From Agroathelia rolfsii (Eukaryota > Basidiomycota > Agaricomycetes > Amylocorticiales > Amylocorticiaceae), in the NCBI GenBank assembly GCA_018343915.1, contig JABRWF010000001.1, positions 1,426,001 to 1,490,000 on the forward strand: a stretch of DNA of 64,000 nucleotides, in the 5' to 3' direction. Under the pieces are notes generated by a model. The model was not told the DNA's origin. It made no database searches and saw only the letters and a program-made list of their open reading frames with translations. The translations under genes were made by a program, and so were the position numbers. Positions 47,748-59,500 of this stretch are shown piece after piece; within the stretch, counting starts at the first letter, position 1; each line of letters starts with the position of its first letter.

Positions 47748-48270
47748 TTACGTCTTGGTCTTCTTGGAGGAGCTTTCATCATCCGCTTGCTGGCCCTCTG
47801 TTTCTCCATCGAGTTCTTCCAGGGATCGCTTTTTGGATCCTAGTGCACCGGCAGAGATGATGTGCTGCCCGGGTGGTGCCTCCTCTTTATAGTCTTCTGA
47901 GTTATCTTCGCCTTCATCTTCCGCGGTGACTCCGGCCTAGAGCATATTCAGAAAAATATGTCCAAGGGTCATATGTGTTAGCATCTTACATCGTCGGCAT
48001 GGCCGCCAAGCAAGAGGGCAGTTAGGTTCTCTTGTTCCTAAGAAAAAGTGTCAGATATTTGAAGCGCCCAAAGCAAGAAAACATAGTGCATATCCTTACC
48101 TCTTCCTCTTCCCCTTCAGACTCATCGTTTTCGTCCTCTTCAACCTCGTCTTCGTAGCCGTCTTCCTCTTCATCGTGCTCATCCTCTAACTCGTATTCAT
48201 CGCTCTCTTCCCCCTCGTCTTCGGGTTCAGGTTGAGCAACCTCGTCTGGGACTTTGTCTTTGGATGTCAT
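47748..48270 (-). CDS. Small, highly acidic protein
   Basis: Three exons (48100-48270, 47990-48037, 47748-47936) give 135 residues. The first half is almost all Asp/Glu (EDEHDEEEDGYEDEVEEDE), resembling histone-chaperone or prothymosin-like acidic tails. A short predicted helix (ENLTALLLGGHA) follows, and the C-terminus has basic clusters (SKKRSLEEL, SSKKTKT) that could be a nuclear signal. No domain family can be assigned. Splice donors GTAAGG and GTAAGA are good, and all junctions are in phase. Confidence 0.65.
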
Positions 48271-49278
48271 CGTGGTGAAGAGTTGCTAGGTGGCAGTGAT
48301 GAACCGGAGTGCTAAGTAACGTGATGCCGCACGTCGTATCTTCTGGCGCCGATCATCAACCCAAGGCCATAATAAAATTTGAATTGATTGGAAGCATAAG
48401 CAAGCTGTTTAAATGGTGCTGACTCTAGACGTTTGTACACACTCGACTATAATGAAGTTCCTGAGCATCTGTACTTTTGGCCACAGATTATTATGAATTG
48501 GCGATGGTACAAGGCCATTAGCCATGCATGATCATCGGTGTGTGACATTGCTCACGTGAAGTGACATGTTACACATGATATAGTACGTCCGTTCAATCCG
48601 GGCAACAGCTTGGTTTTTTTTCGTATCCTCATTCACTTTGATATTATTTTGTCTTGAGTGAAGATTTATGTAACATAAAATAGGCGCTGCCTGTGCGCCT
48701 GTAGTGCTAAATTTTGCGAATAATTTGTGGTTATCAACTAGCGTGCGGATCAGATGCATTACTAGAAACTACAACAACGAAAAATAACAGGGTATGTCAA
48801 GAAGCAAATATTATTTTCCGTAAACCAGATAAAAAAACCGTGATAGAATTTCGATGTCGGTGGGTGGTGTAGTGAAACCCGTGGGTCGAAATCTCATCCT
48901 CTTAGATTGTACTCGAAATACATGTAATACATGTCGCCTTGATACAAGTTTTGCATCATCAACTATGTATATGATAGATCTTCTATCCTAGTTTGGGAGG
49001 TACAAGAGTAGACATAAGAGCAAACTTGCTAACAGGGGTCAATCTGGGTAGAGAAAAATTGGTAAGGTATTGGAACTAAGACCTAGAAACACTTGAGTAA
49101 GCTAACATGAGAGGTGACCAAGATGCCATTCGATGCGACGTGGTGGTTGTAACGATAGCGTGACAGCCTGACTCCGCGCGCACGTTCTTCAAACAGCTTC
49201 AAAAAACCTACTTTTTCGCTCGCAAACGCTGGCTACAACGATTCATCAACTAAAATAAAATCTCGCATCACCAAAAAA
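48271..49278. other. Intergenic
   Basis: About 1 kb between the acidic-protein gene and tRNA-Trp. AT-rich, no gene recognised. Confidence 0.45.
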
Positions 49279-49370
49279 TGAACCCTGCCCGGATTGAACG
49301 GACGACCTTGTGGACTACGTAAGCAACTTATACGCTGGAATCACACGCGCTACCGCTGCGCCAAGGGTTC
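49279..49370 (-). tRNA. tRNA-Trp(CCA) with a 20-nt intron
   Basis: The minus strand from 49370 folds as a tRNA. The acceptor GAACCCT pairs fully with AGGGTTC, the D stem GCGC/GCGC is perfect, and the T arm reads GTCCG-TTCAATC-CGGGC with discriminator A. The anticodon CCA lies at 49336-49338, preceded by T33 and followed by G37. An intron at 49315-49334 falls directly after position 37, the canonical site. The anticodon stem TGTGA/CCACA has one A-C mismatch at 31-39. A TTTTTT terminator follows the 3' end (49273-49278). Confidence 0.88.
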
Positions 49371-49897
49371 TTGTTGAACAATGACTGCAGATATACTATA
49401 TAGAGTAACAATGTTAGCACGTGCAGTGGCAGTGTTTCTCCGAGTAGCGAAACGCGGCCGACGACCTTTGTGCGGCTCGGATCGATTTTGATTTTGAGCG
49501 TCATTATTCTTAGCCTCACTAGCAGCCTGAGGCTCCTCTCAGTGCCACCCAATATGAAGAACACATTGAGGCTTCATCACGACATGAATATTGCATAAAT
49601 TGTGGTGTGCTGCTCAGTCTGACCAGGAGTGTATGCTTGATCGATAGCCCTGGAACCTGCTTGGCCAGAGTAGACTAGACGTCAATGATACAGAGATAAG
49701 AAACAAGTGCCGCAGGGCGCATCATGAACGGCTATGGAACAGGCCTTATCTTTCGTCGATATGGACCTCAGGTATGATGGGCCCCCTCCCCTTCGGACTT
49801 CCGAACGGCTTGCCAATCTGCTCCTGTTTCTAAATGTTGCCTGAAGATTTATACCTGTCCTCTCCCTGGGTTTCGTCTCTTCCCCGTTCCTACTACC
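49371..49897. other. Intergenic upstream of the purine permease
   Basis: Promoter and leader region of the permease gene. Nothing specific identified. Confidence 0.45.
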
Positions 49898-52145
49898 ATG
49901 TCGATCTCTCACTCAGTCTCCACACAAGATGCCCAGCCGGAGCCCATCCCGGCACCTCGCGTTACCAATCGAATCTCTCTAGCAGGCATCAAGCGAAAGG
50001 TGACAACTCGGCATGGATGGTTGGGTGACTACGACTATGCATGGCTCTGCACTCCTTCCCTACCCTTTGGGAACTCTAAACGAAGGACGGCACCTCCATT
50101 CTATGCCCTTGACCAAGAGCTGCCGCTAGTACTGGCCATGGCTAGTGGTCTTCAACACGCGCTCGCCATGCTAGCAGGGTGAGCATTCTCAGGACGGACT
50201 ACAGGTTCCAAATCAACACTCACAGCCTATGGATCTATTAGGTTGATTACTCCTCCAATTCTTTTTGCGAGCGCGCTCAATCTAGACAGCGAGACTTCGT
50301 CGTATATGATTTCGGCATCCTTGATTGGCTGTGGTGCGTGCAACAACGTGGGTTTATAAGAGTTCAATTCTTCTCACATGCTCACAATCAGGAATCCTGA
50401 GTCTCGTCCAAATGTCTCGCCTGAGGCTCTGGAGGAATTACTATCTTGGCACAGGCCTTATCTCCGTAGTGGGAACGAGCTTCGCAACATTGAGCACTGC
50501 GAATTCCGTATGTTACTAGGATGATAGAAAGCAAAATCGCACACTTCTCATGTCTAGTCAGATATTCGATGCCATGTATGCAGACGGCACCTGCTCGTCA
50601 ACAACGGCAGCAGACGGCACAGTAACGCGCAATGCTTGTCCAGATGCCTATGGAAAACTACTAGGCACATCCATTATTTGCTCCTTCTTGGAAATATTCA
50701 TGTCATTTGTCCCTCCGCAAAAGCTACGTAGGATCTTTCCCCCCATGGTCACAGGCACTGTCATCCTGATGATTGGCGCGTCCCTAATCGGAAGCTCGGG
50801 TATGCCCAACTGGGGCGGTGGTTCCAACGATTGCGATACGCGTCCCTCGAGTGGAATTTTCCAGCTTTGTCCTACGATTTATGCGCCAAGACCTCTTCCG
50901 TGGGGATCCCCCGAATTTATTGGCCTTGGATTCCTTTCGTTTGTAAGCATTATTCTGACGGAGCTTTTTGGCTCCCCATTCCTCAAGAATATTAGTATCA
51001 TTATCGGACTTGTTGTTGGATGCATCGTGGCTGGTGCTGCTGGATACATCGATGGCAGCAACATCTCATCGGCACCCGCTATCACTTTCTTATGGTGTGT
51101 TTTAAGCAATATGATCAGGTAGCACAATAAGCTAATATCCTTCAAGGGTTCATCGATTCAAACTAAGCGTCTACCCACCAGCTATTTTGCCTATGCTCGC
51201 GGTGTACAGTGAGTAGATGTGCTTTCATGTTCTCATTGACTAGATGTGATCCACCCCCTCCAGTATCGCTTGCTATGGAAGCCATCGGCGACATTACTGC
51301 TTCTGCCGAAGTGTCCCGTCTTCCTGTTGACGGGGAAGAATTCGATTCTCGCATTCAGGGTGGTGTCTTGGTACGTCCCAAACTCCATACGCCGACCTGC
51401 AATAGATCTGATACTCGCTCCCACATTTCCGTTCATAGAGTGATGGAATAGGCGGTTTCATATCTGCTTTATTCACTGTAACGCCTCTGTCGATATTTGC
51501 TCAAAACAACGGTGTTATCGCTATCACCCGCTGCGCGAACCGTGGTGCAGGTCGATGGTGTTGTGTCTTCCTCATTCTCTTCGGCGTATTGGGCAAGATT
51601 TCCGGCGTTTTCTTATCCAGTATGACGTCTTTCGCCAGTTGTGCTCCCGAATTACGACTCATTGCTTTATCCTTGCAGTTCCCAATCCCGTTCTTGGTGG
51701 CGTCACAACATTCTTATTCGCCAGCGTTGCTGTCTCTGGCGTTCGCGTCTTGTCTTATATTCGGTTCACCCGCAGGGACAGATTCGTGCTCGCCGCAGCC
51801 ATGTCCTTTGGCATTGGCAATTTGCTTCAGCCCGAAGTTTTCACGCATCTCTTCGATGGCGTCAAAAACCCGAATAGTGGATTACAAGGCCTCTTCAGTT
51901 CCATCACCATTATTCTCAGTACACCTTGTAAGCAGAGCTGCTTCTTCTTCCTCTCTTTCATCGAAGCTGATTATGTCAACATGGCAGTCCTATCCTCGGG
52001 TATTATCGCTGTCATCCTGAACTTGTTGCTGCCTCAAATTCCGCTAAGCAAGGTTGAAGAGGACGAAGTGGAGCATGGGGAACAGGGCGTGGAGCAAGTC
52101 GATGTAGAAATGCAGCCGAAAGACAAAGAAGATAGGAGTCTCTGA
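49898..52145 (+). CDS. Xanthine/uric acid permease (NCS2, UapA type)
   Basis: Proton-coupled purine transporter of the plasma membrane. Nine exons (49898-50178, 50242-50333, 50392-50507, 50562-51094, 51147-51208, 51264-51370, 51439-51619, 51679-51927, 51967-52145) give 599 residues. Landmarks: LQHALAMLAG in TM1, LGTGLISVVGTSFA, the segment AMEAIGDITASAEVSR with the substrate-binding Glu, the motif around FAQNNGVIAITRCANRGAGR, and PNPVLGGVTTFLFA. About 12-14 hydrophobic segments fit the family. The acidic C-terminal tail (LSKVEEDEVEHGEQ) resembles those controlling permease turnover. Two acceptors are AAG (before 51147 and 51967). Confidence 0.92.
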
Positions 52146-52450
52146 GCCCGGGATCGATAAATCTGCGTTTTTTTCTCTTGGGTTTGGCAATTTTCTGCCT
52201 GTATATGGCTAAAAACTGTGTGAAATACAGTATACTAATTTTCTGTGTAAATTTTATATAAGATAAATTGGCATGCAATCATGAGGACTGACAAGCTAAT
52301 CTGAAGACAGCCATAGACGATGCATGTATGCGGTCTCGTGACCATGCTCTGTATACGCGTGAACCTAGGCGCAACTTCTACCTCTTCAAGTTGGACTAAT
52401 CATAACGAAACACTTCATTTACATTCTTCGAACTATCTCTTCTCATAATA
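52146..52450. other. Intergenic
   Basis: 3' flank of the permease; no feature recognised. Confidence 0.4.
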
Positions 52451-53290
52451 TTGAATATTTCTTTATTCCAAATTCTCGATATTCTCGAAAGATCTTCTGG
52501 TCTGTACACTCTTGATCTGCGCGACCTTGCGCTCGACGCTCAGGTCCGAGACGTTAGTTCAAGAATGTTAAGGCTGCTCATGATGGAGCTCCTAGTGCTA
52601 CACAGCACTGAAATGGAGCTCGTGGAACTACTGGTCTGTTTTGCAGAACTTCCTAAGATCAAAGACATTGGCCTTATGGTCACGGGCAATGATGCGGCTA
52701 TGATCAAACCCTAACTTCAGCTGCCCGGCGGTTGAAGAAACATCACCTTTATGAACATTAGATTTGACCTAACCAACCTTATTGACGGGCATACTATTAC
52801 GAGTACGGGTTAATGGTAATTTTGTAAACCTGATGTTTTGTAGCCTTGCTTCGGCCGTCGACTCGGAACCCGCTTTGCGTTGCTTGGAAGAAACTGATTT
52901 AAGCGAGCTATTAGTACCATGTGTCAATATCCCTCGTTCTATATCGATGCCCATGGAGTGGTGAACAGGCGTACGTGATAAAGCAAAAGCTTTCGATGTG
53001 TTAACCATCGGTGGTTCACCTGATCCAAGCTGTTTATTATCATCTCTAACGCCAACGAAACCAATAGAGGCCGAAATGCAGATCATATTACCATCCTTGA
53101 AGTTCACAAATAACCACATGTCCGCCCCTATACTACTGATTTCTATTATTTTTGCGCAACTCCCAGTGGAAATTGATATTCAGCACCTTCAGGTATACCT
53201 GAAAAATGATCATATGGGCTGGCCACTAGGACGAATTTATCGCACTCTCGCATCAGCTTTTGTTCATGTAACAAGAATATTGTATTAGGC
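52451..53290 (+). pseudogene. Possible F-box/LRR-like gene relic
   Basis: Scattered frames carry leucine-rich, strand-helix patterns typical of the C-terminal part of agaricomycete F-box proteins: LDILERSSGLYTLDLRDLA and VLHSTEMELVELLVCFAELP (52451-52711), LASAVDSEPALRCLEETDL (about 52845-52905), and a helical segment at 52998-53280. No splice path joining all pieces and no F-box were found, so decay is likely. A real multi-exon gene with unrecognised junctions is the alternative. Confidence 0.3.
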
Positions 53291-53905
53291 CACATTCGCG
53301 GCGCCGCTGCCGAATAATTTGAGACTTGCCGACGTTGCGTTGAAATATATGGACGCACTCGGTGGGGTCCATAGGATGGCGCGGATAACAGCGTTGTCGA
53401 TACCATGCCAAATGTAGATGTGCTTGGAAAGTACATATGCGTGTATAGATAAGAATGTACTGATTTGTTATTATCCTCCCCACGACTATGAGAAACGGCG
53501 TCGAGCTCAAATCATGAAAAGTATGGACCACAAAAGTTTCACAACAGGATGCCTCTTCGTCGATGCGTGCATTGTCTTTAAAATTGCCCTTGTCGGTCGA
53601 GTCAGGCATATGATGAATAGAATCAGATGCAAATAATATTAGTTTTTCCAAATGTCGTGACGTGAACGTGAGGATACGTGAAAACAGAAAACGTGATGGT
53701 AACGGCGGTCTAATGGTACAAAGGAGGTGATACGGAAAAGACAGGATAGCAATAACGACACCCAGATGAGAAACGAGAGAAAGAGAGATGGGACCAGAAA
53801 AGAGAGACGAGAGAAAGAAGGAATTGGCATCTATGTTACACATAATCCATCGCCCACCCTGGGCTTTGGCAAAAACAAACAACAAAACAGAGCGGTAATC
53901 TATCG
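53291..53905. other. Intergenic
   Basis: No gene recognised. A purine-rich stretch at about 53720-53830 is the likely 3' flank of the minus-strand hypothetical gene downstream. Confidence 0.4.
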
Positions 53906-54862
53906 TCACCTACCGCTTCTTGCTTTAAAAATCCACACTTCTTTGGGCGGACTGTGGATAGAGAAGCTGAAGAAGCCACTTTTCTTCATGGGGATGGCGC
54001 ATTCTAGTCTGAAGCCGAGCATGTCGATTTGCTTGAGAACTTGAGCAACGACGGCTTTTTCGTCCATGACGAGACCAATGGCTATCAGAAAAAATCAACT
54101 TCTCCGAAATTTCGAGGAAATTAAAAGGATTTGAACGTACAGTTAGGATTGATATCGTACCAATAGACATGAGACTCTGGTTCTTGGATAGCTACGTGGT
54201 ATCCCTCAAGCGTGCTTCGCAGGCGTCCCCCAAGCGTCTTCCCAACGTGATCAGGGGGGCCAACGAGAATTATCCTCCTTCCCCTGCGGGTGACGGTGAG
54301 AGCAAAGTGCTCGCTTTGGTCTGCTACGATGTCGCTGATGAAAACGAAGCGAGGATGCTGAGATGTGATTTGTGTAAGTATGCATAGATCTTGGAAGTGT
54401 CGAAGGGGCGGAGGGTGTAACTCACTGGGCTACTGACGTAGGCTGTGGTTGCATATCGATATCCCTGTGATAGTATCAGGAGCCAATGTTATTAAGAAGA
54501 TGACGCAAGGACAATTTGATTCAAGTCACCTCGTTGCACAGGACGGAGAAGATCGCTGTCAAGACACGCTGAGCTCTATACATTAATGAATATCAAAATC
54601 CGTGCATGTGGCAAATGAAAAAAATCACGAACTCCATGGCTTTTTTGCCCGACTCTGACCACGGATGGCCAGTAAATTGCGCTTTCCACTTGCTATCTCC
54701 TTCAGGGCCAAATGAGTTCAAACCGGCAGTCCATGCCGAGAGTGCATCGTTAAGAATACGAACAAGCAATCCATTTGGCGCTTGCTCAACGAGGATCTCG
54801 TGGCTTCCGATGAGAGATATAAATATGTGATCTGGAGAGAGAAACATCGTTATTTTATGCAT
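53906..54862 (-). CDS. Hypothetical protein
   Basis: Five exons (54629-54862, 54530-54568, 54426-54464, 54141-54357, 53906-54081) give 234 residues. Visible elements: ISLIGSHEILVEQAPNGLLV, GHPWSESGKKAME, RVLTAIFSVLCNEGYRYATT, HPRFVFISDIVADQSEHFAL, RRIILVGPPDHVGKTL, and a C-terminal IGLVMDEKAVVAQVLKQIDM segment. It looks like a compact alpha/beta protein, but no family can be named. Starts at 54862 or 54847 are both possible. It begins only 20 bp beyond the stop of the gene upstream, which is odd for two separate genes. Confidence 0.6.
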
Positions 54863-54882
54863 CCATGCGACCAAGATGATCT

Positions 54883-55422
54883 TCACCAACTGAGTGGGTT
54901 GGTAGCGTGTCCAGTCTGCGAAGGAGTTAATTGCGGTGCGTGCTGCTGCACGACTTGCACCTGTCCATCAGACGCGGACCGATGACGCCGCGACGAAGTC
55001 ACGGTGTCGTTCCTGTTGTGGTTGTTTTTGGGCATCCCGCTCTTGCGTCTCCGGTGTAGCGGACGCTGTTGCTGATCATCTGTGGACAGTAATAGCGGCT
55101 GCTCTTGAGGCCACGGTGTTCCCTGTTGGCCATGCGGCCATAACGAGTTCTGTCCTGGTGGCCATGGCGTGCCCTGCGATTGGGACCAGGGTGTGGGCAA
55201 AGGTGATGGAACAGCATTCTGGTTGGGGTTCAGGAGATAGGCGGGACGACCCAGCGCGCTTGTTTGTGCTTGTGCAGATGCATTGGGACCGGGAGTGGAA
55301 GGATAGGCCCACAAGGGCTGACTCGGTTGGCCTGCACTATTCCAGCCAGCCTGGGGTGTCGTGGCCTGAGGAGGGCCAAAGGCAGTTGTTGCGCCGTAAG
55401 ATGGGTTTCCCCATTGCTGCAT
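54883..55422 (-). CDS. W/P/Q-rich low-complexity protein, possibly C-terminally truncated
   Basis: A single open frame of 179 residues starting MQQWGNPSYGATTAFGPP, with repeated TPW, GTPWP and SQ motifs and a basic stretch (RPLHRRRKSGMP). The N-terminus resembles the disordered leader of large basidiomycete hypothetical families carrying a C-terminal DUF6699-type domain (from memory). That domain is missing, and the frame stops at NPLSW where it would begin. The protein may be truncated, or an exon may have been missed. Confidence 0.45.
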   Translation of the reverse strand: MQQWGNPSYGATTAFGPPQATTPQAGWNSAGQPSQPLWAYPSTPGPNASAQAQTSALGRPAYLLNPNQNAVPSPLPTPWSQSQGTPWPPGQNSLWPHGQQGTPWPQEQPLLLSTDDQQQRPLHRRRKSGMPKNNHNRNDTVTSSRRHRSASDGQVQVVQQHAPQLTPSQTGHATNPLSW

Positions 55423-55785
55423 GACGGAGACGATGATGATGGTCCAAGGAAGACAGACGAGATCACCATGAATCGATGCGCACAGGTCTGAGCTCGTAAG
55501 ACGACATGAGGCAGATACGAAGATCTGGCGCTAATACGTATAAGAGCAACTCTAGATCCATGCAGCTGGACAGACAAGGAATTGTTCTAGACATTCCGGT
55601 CGCACTCTAGGATAATCAGTTGCCAAAAACAAAATGCAGAGTACAATGTGTAATAGTAATTGTCCACAAGTGATGACTGTGACCAGTGCAAGTGAGAGTG
55701 GGTCGGCCGGACTCGTCCGTCGCTGGAGTCCACGGCCCGCCCGAAACTCTCACTTTCTCATCTCTCTCCTCGTCCCTCTTCAGCC
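55423..55785. promoter_or_regulatory. Divergent spacer upstream of MPC1
   Basis: 363 bp between the start of the W/P/Q-rich gene and MPC1. The pyrimidine-rich segment at 55745-55780 is probably the MPC1 leader. Confidence 0.4.
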
Positions 55786-56445
55786 ATGGCCTCTGCGTTT
55801 GCAACCTGGATTCGCTCTCCTGCTGCTAGGGAATACTTCTTCAGTGCGTCATTTTGTCTAGTCTATTGGATGTCTTTTTTTTCTAATAGCAAAACTTTTT
55901 CTTCTATAGGCACCCACTTCTGGGGCCCTGTCTGTGCTTCTCTCTTTTGCGCACCATACTTGTATGGCTGACCATGTTTCAGATTGCCAACTGGGGCCTG
56001 CCCCTTGCTGCCCTTGCTGACTTGCAAAAAGATGAAGAAATGATTTCTGGCACAATGACGCCAACCCTAACGCTGTACTCGTGAGTCATGGTCACACGCA
56101 CATGCATTTCAAACTATCATACTCACATCACTGCTTATGATACTAGTGCCGTCTTCATGCGCTTTGGTGTGTGGTCTATCGATAACCTACTAGGCTTCAT
56201 TCTAATTCGTCTTCATTCTTTCAGCATGGCGTGTCCAGCCCAGAAATTACCTGCTCTTCGCTTGTCATGCCACTAACTTCCTGGCTCAATCAGTTCAGGA
56301 TGCTCGCTATGTAAACTATTGGTACCTTGGCGGCAAGGAAGCCAGGCAGAGCACCATCGAAAATAAGGCCGAAGAGGTTAAGGGCAAGGTCACCGAGGCT
56401 ATCGAGCAAGCACGGGAAGAGGCCAAGGCCATTGTCAAAAAGTAG
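55786..56445 (+). CDS. MPC1: Mitochondrial pyruvate carrier subunit 1
   Basis: Inner-membrane subunit of the pyruvate carrier. Five exons (55786-55843, 55910-55929, 55983-56080, 56147-56166, 56225-56445) give 138 residues. Family blocks: [54 protein letters not shown], and [16 protein letters not shown]. Two exons are just 20 nt each. A charged C-terminal helix of about 35 residues ([19 protein letters not shown]) extends beyond the core and is typical of fungal forms. Convergent with DNA ligase I, with 96 bp between stop codons. Confidence 0.94.
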
Positions 56446-56541
56446 TACACGCCTTATGTGAGTCATAAATTGGAATCCCCTCACCAACACCCAAAGTATT
56501 TAATAAATATGAAAAAAAAAACAAAAAACAGATATCGTATT

Positions 56542-59500
56542 CTACCAGAACCCGTCGTCATCACCACCCTTCTTCTTGCCGCTCTTTTGTGCCAGAGATT
56601 GGCGCTCATACATCTCTGCTACCTAATCGTACTCATTAATACAACCTGGAATTTCCTATTGATAATATCTTTAACACATACCTGTTCCGGTCCAGTTGCA
56701 TCGTCAACCGCTTTGTCATCACGTATTCGTATGAATCGAGGGAATCGAAGTGATATTCCTCTTTCATCGACCTACACACAGCCCCGTCAACTTTCGGCAA
56801 ATTAGCGCGTCGAAACACTTCGGAATGCTTACCAAGCCTTGCGCAGCAGTATAAATAGGACTCAAACTCAAATCCGCTGCCAACACCTCCCAGACGATCT
56901 GTGGGTCAAACCAAACGTCTGGCTTGGCCCCACCGATCTTAATGTCTCCTCGAGGTTTGGTGATCTCGTGGGGCTTCAACGTATCGTAATGCGACTGTAA
57001 TGCCTCTTCACTGAAGCCAGTACCAATTTTGCATATCGTCTGGTATTCTTCCGCATCGGCGTCGTAGCAAGCCAGCAGGAAGGCACCATAGACGTTTGTT
57101 CGCTTGCCCTTGCCAAAGTATGCCCCGACGACGACGAGATCGAGTGAATCGCCGACACCGGCAAGATAATCTTTCTTGAGCTATTGTAATTTCGTGATGA
57201 GATCCTGAGAACGTCCAGCATGAATGCCGTGCTTACCTTGAGCCAGTTCACGCTCCTCCGACTGGGCTCGTAATAGCTGGCATCGCTCTCGAGCATCTTG
57301 ACCATCAGCCCTTCACACCCATCCTTGACGCTCTCCTCCAAGAACATCTGAATGTCCTCCACAGTCTCACTGTCGGATGATTTCGCAAAGTTGAATTCAC
57401 AATCAACGGCATCAAAATGTTCTCGGAGGAGCTTTCGTCGTTCAGTGAAATCCTTTTTTAGAAGAGGCTGATGTTGACAGGGATGAATATCAAAAAAATT
57501 CTCATGCAATAGTGATGTGGTCGAAAACATTTGCTCACCTCTCCATTCAAATATAAGAGATCGAAACCGAATAAGCACACACGGACGGCGATGTCTTCCA
57601 CCTTGACGTCCTTGCGCTTTCGCCTGCTCAGCTCTTGGAAGGGCAACAACTTCTTCGTAACGGTGTCGATGGCCACGGCCTCTGCGTCCAGTACGAACGA
57701 TTTAGTCGAGCTCTTGATGCACTATTCAAGTTTATGAGTAAACAATGGGATGAGAATAAATAAATGCAAGGGGTGAGGTGGCACACTTACCCGGGGCAGT
57801 TGTTCCACCAAGTCGGGATACTTCTTACTCATATCTTCGGAATTCCGGCTAAAGACACTAACAGTCCCATCTTCAAGCATATGCACCTGAGCGCGTTCGC
57901 CATCATACTTGTACTCGCACGTAAACCGTTTATTTTCGAACCGATCGAGCACTTCGCCGATTGCCTTGGTTGGTTTGGCCAACATGGGTTTGAGGGGTAT
58001 ACCGGGTGTCAGTTTGCATTCCTCACGCAAACCGTCCAGGCCAACTTTTATCAGTGCTGGTATGACTTTGTCGTACGAGGGGAGTTCACTAGAAAAATAA
58101 ATTTAATGAGCAAACTATATGCATGAGGGGCAATGGAGCGTGGTAAAAACCTGTATACAGATTTGAGTATGAGCGAAGCCTCCTCTAAGCGGGCTGCAAG
58201 TTTTTCGCTACTCCAGCGCTTGCCCGCTAGTTATTGGGGGTTAGTCCACCAAAAATAAGCAAAGACATCGCGAAGAAAACATACAAGCCTCCTTCTCGGC
58301 CAACACCATTGCATGAGCCAGTGATACCAACACGGAACGCTCGGCATTACCTATGCGTAGCTTGCCTTCCAAGCTACGGACGATATACTTGGCTTCAGAT
58401 TCCTGACATGCAGCGAGAAGCTTCGTGATAATCGAAACTTTCTTATTTTGGGACTATGTCGAACAGTATATTATCAGAAAGTTTTTTTTTTTTTTTGAAT
58501 AACATATATAATCGACTCACCGAATGGCCAGTGCTTAACGCTATTTCCTTCAAGTTGGAGAATACGAAGGGTAATGTCAGAGGTTTGGGTTTAAACAGAG
58601 TCTTTTGACTATTTTTTGAATTCTGTAGGCTAAGTTAGCAAAGATATAAAACCAAAAAAGAACAGGGGTTTTTACCATAGCCACCATTCCCAAGTCACCT
58701 TCCTTCTTGAGATCCGCCCTAACAACTGCCAGACTACGCCCCGTGGATTCAGAAATGGCTTTGATCAACAGGCTCTCTCCAATACCAAGCTCGATGCCAA
58801 TGTAGTCTGGACCTAGCTAGAGAAAATCACATGCCTTCAGAACCACAAAAAAGCTTAAATGCCCAGCCCACGTACTCGGTTGATACAGAGATAGATAGTT
58901 TGAAGCAATGACTCCGAGTCACCTTTGGCACTACGCTGGATAACGAGGTATAAAAATGATGTGAGGATGGCGTTTTTCTCCAGCCGTTTTGTGGTTGCTT
59001 CAATGAGAGAGAACGCCTTGGCTAATGCAGCATAGGGAACCCTGGAGACTGGGGTGAGATAAAAGTGCAAGAAATTTATGGGATGCTACCAAGAATTACT
59101 TTTCACCCTGTTTCCAGCCTCCTTTGATATCTACATCCTGCACCTTCGATAAAGCTGCCTCCGCACTGCAATACCAAGTAAAAAAATGCGCGTTTACGCT
59201 TACAGGATGTTGGCCGAACCTTTTAGATGCTACACGGCCTTCCTCAAGTTCTTCGGCTTCTGATTCAGGCATCTCATCTTCACCATCATCTTCGCTGGGA
59301 GGTGGAGGTTCATTCTTTTCTGAGTCGATGACCTCTTCTTTTGACTCTTCGACAACCTTTGCCTTTCCCTTGCCAGAGCGCGATGAGGACGGCTTGGCTG
59401 AACGCGATTTGGAAGGATTAGGGCTGGGGGTTGAAACTGGTTTCTCTAGAGAAGGGGGTTCATAACACTATTTCAAAAAGCATTCCTTGACTCGACGCAC

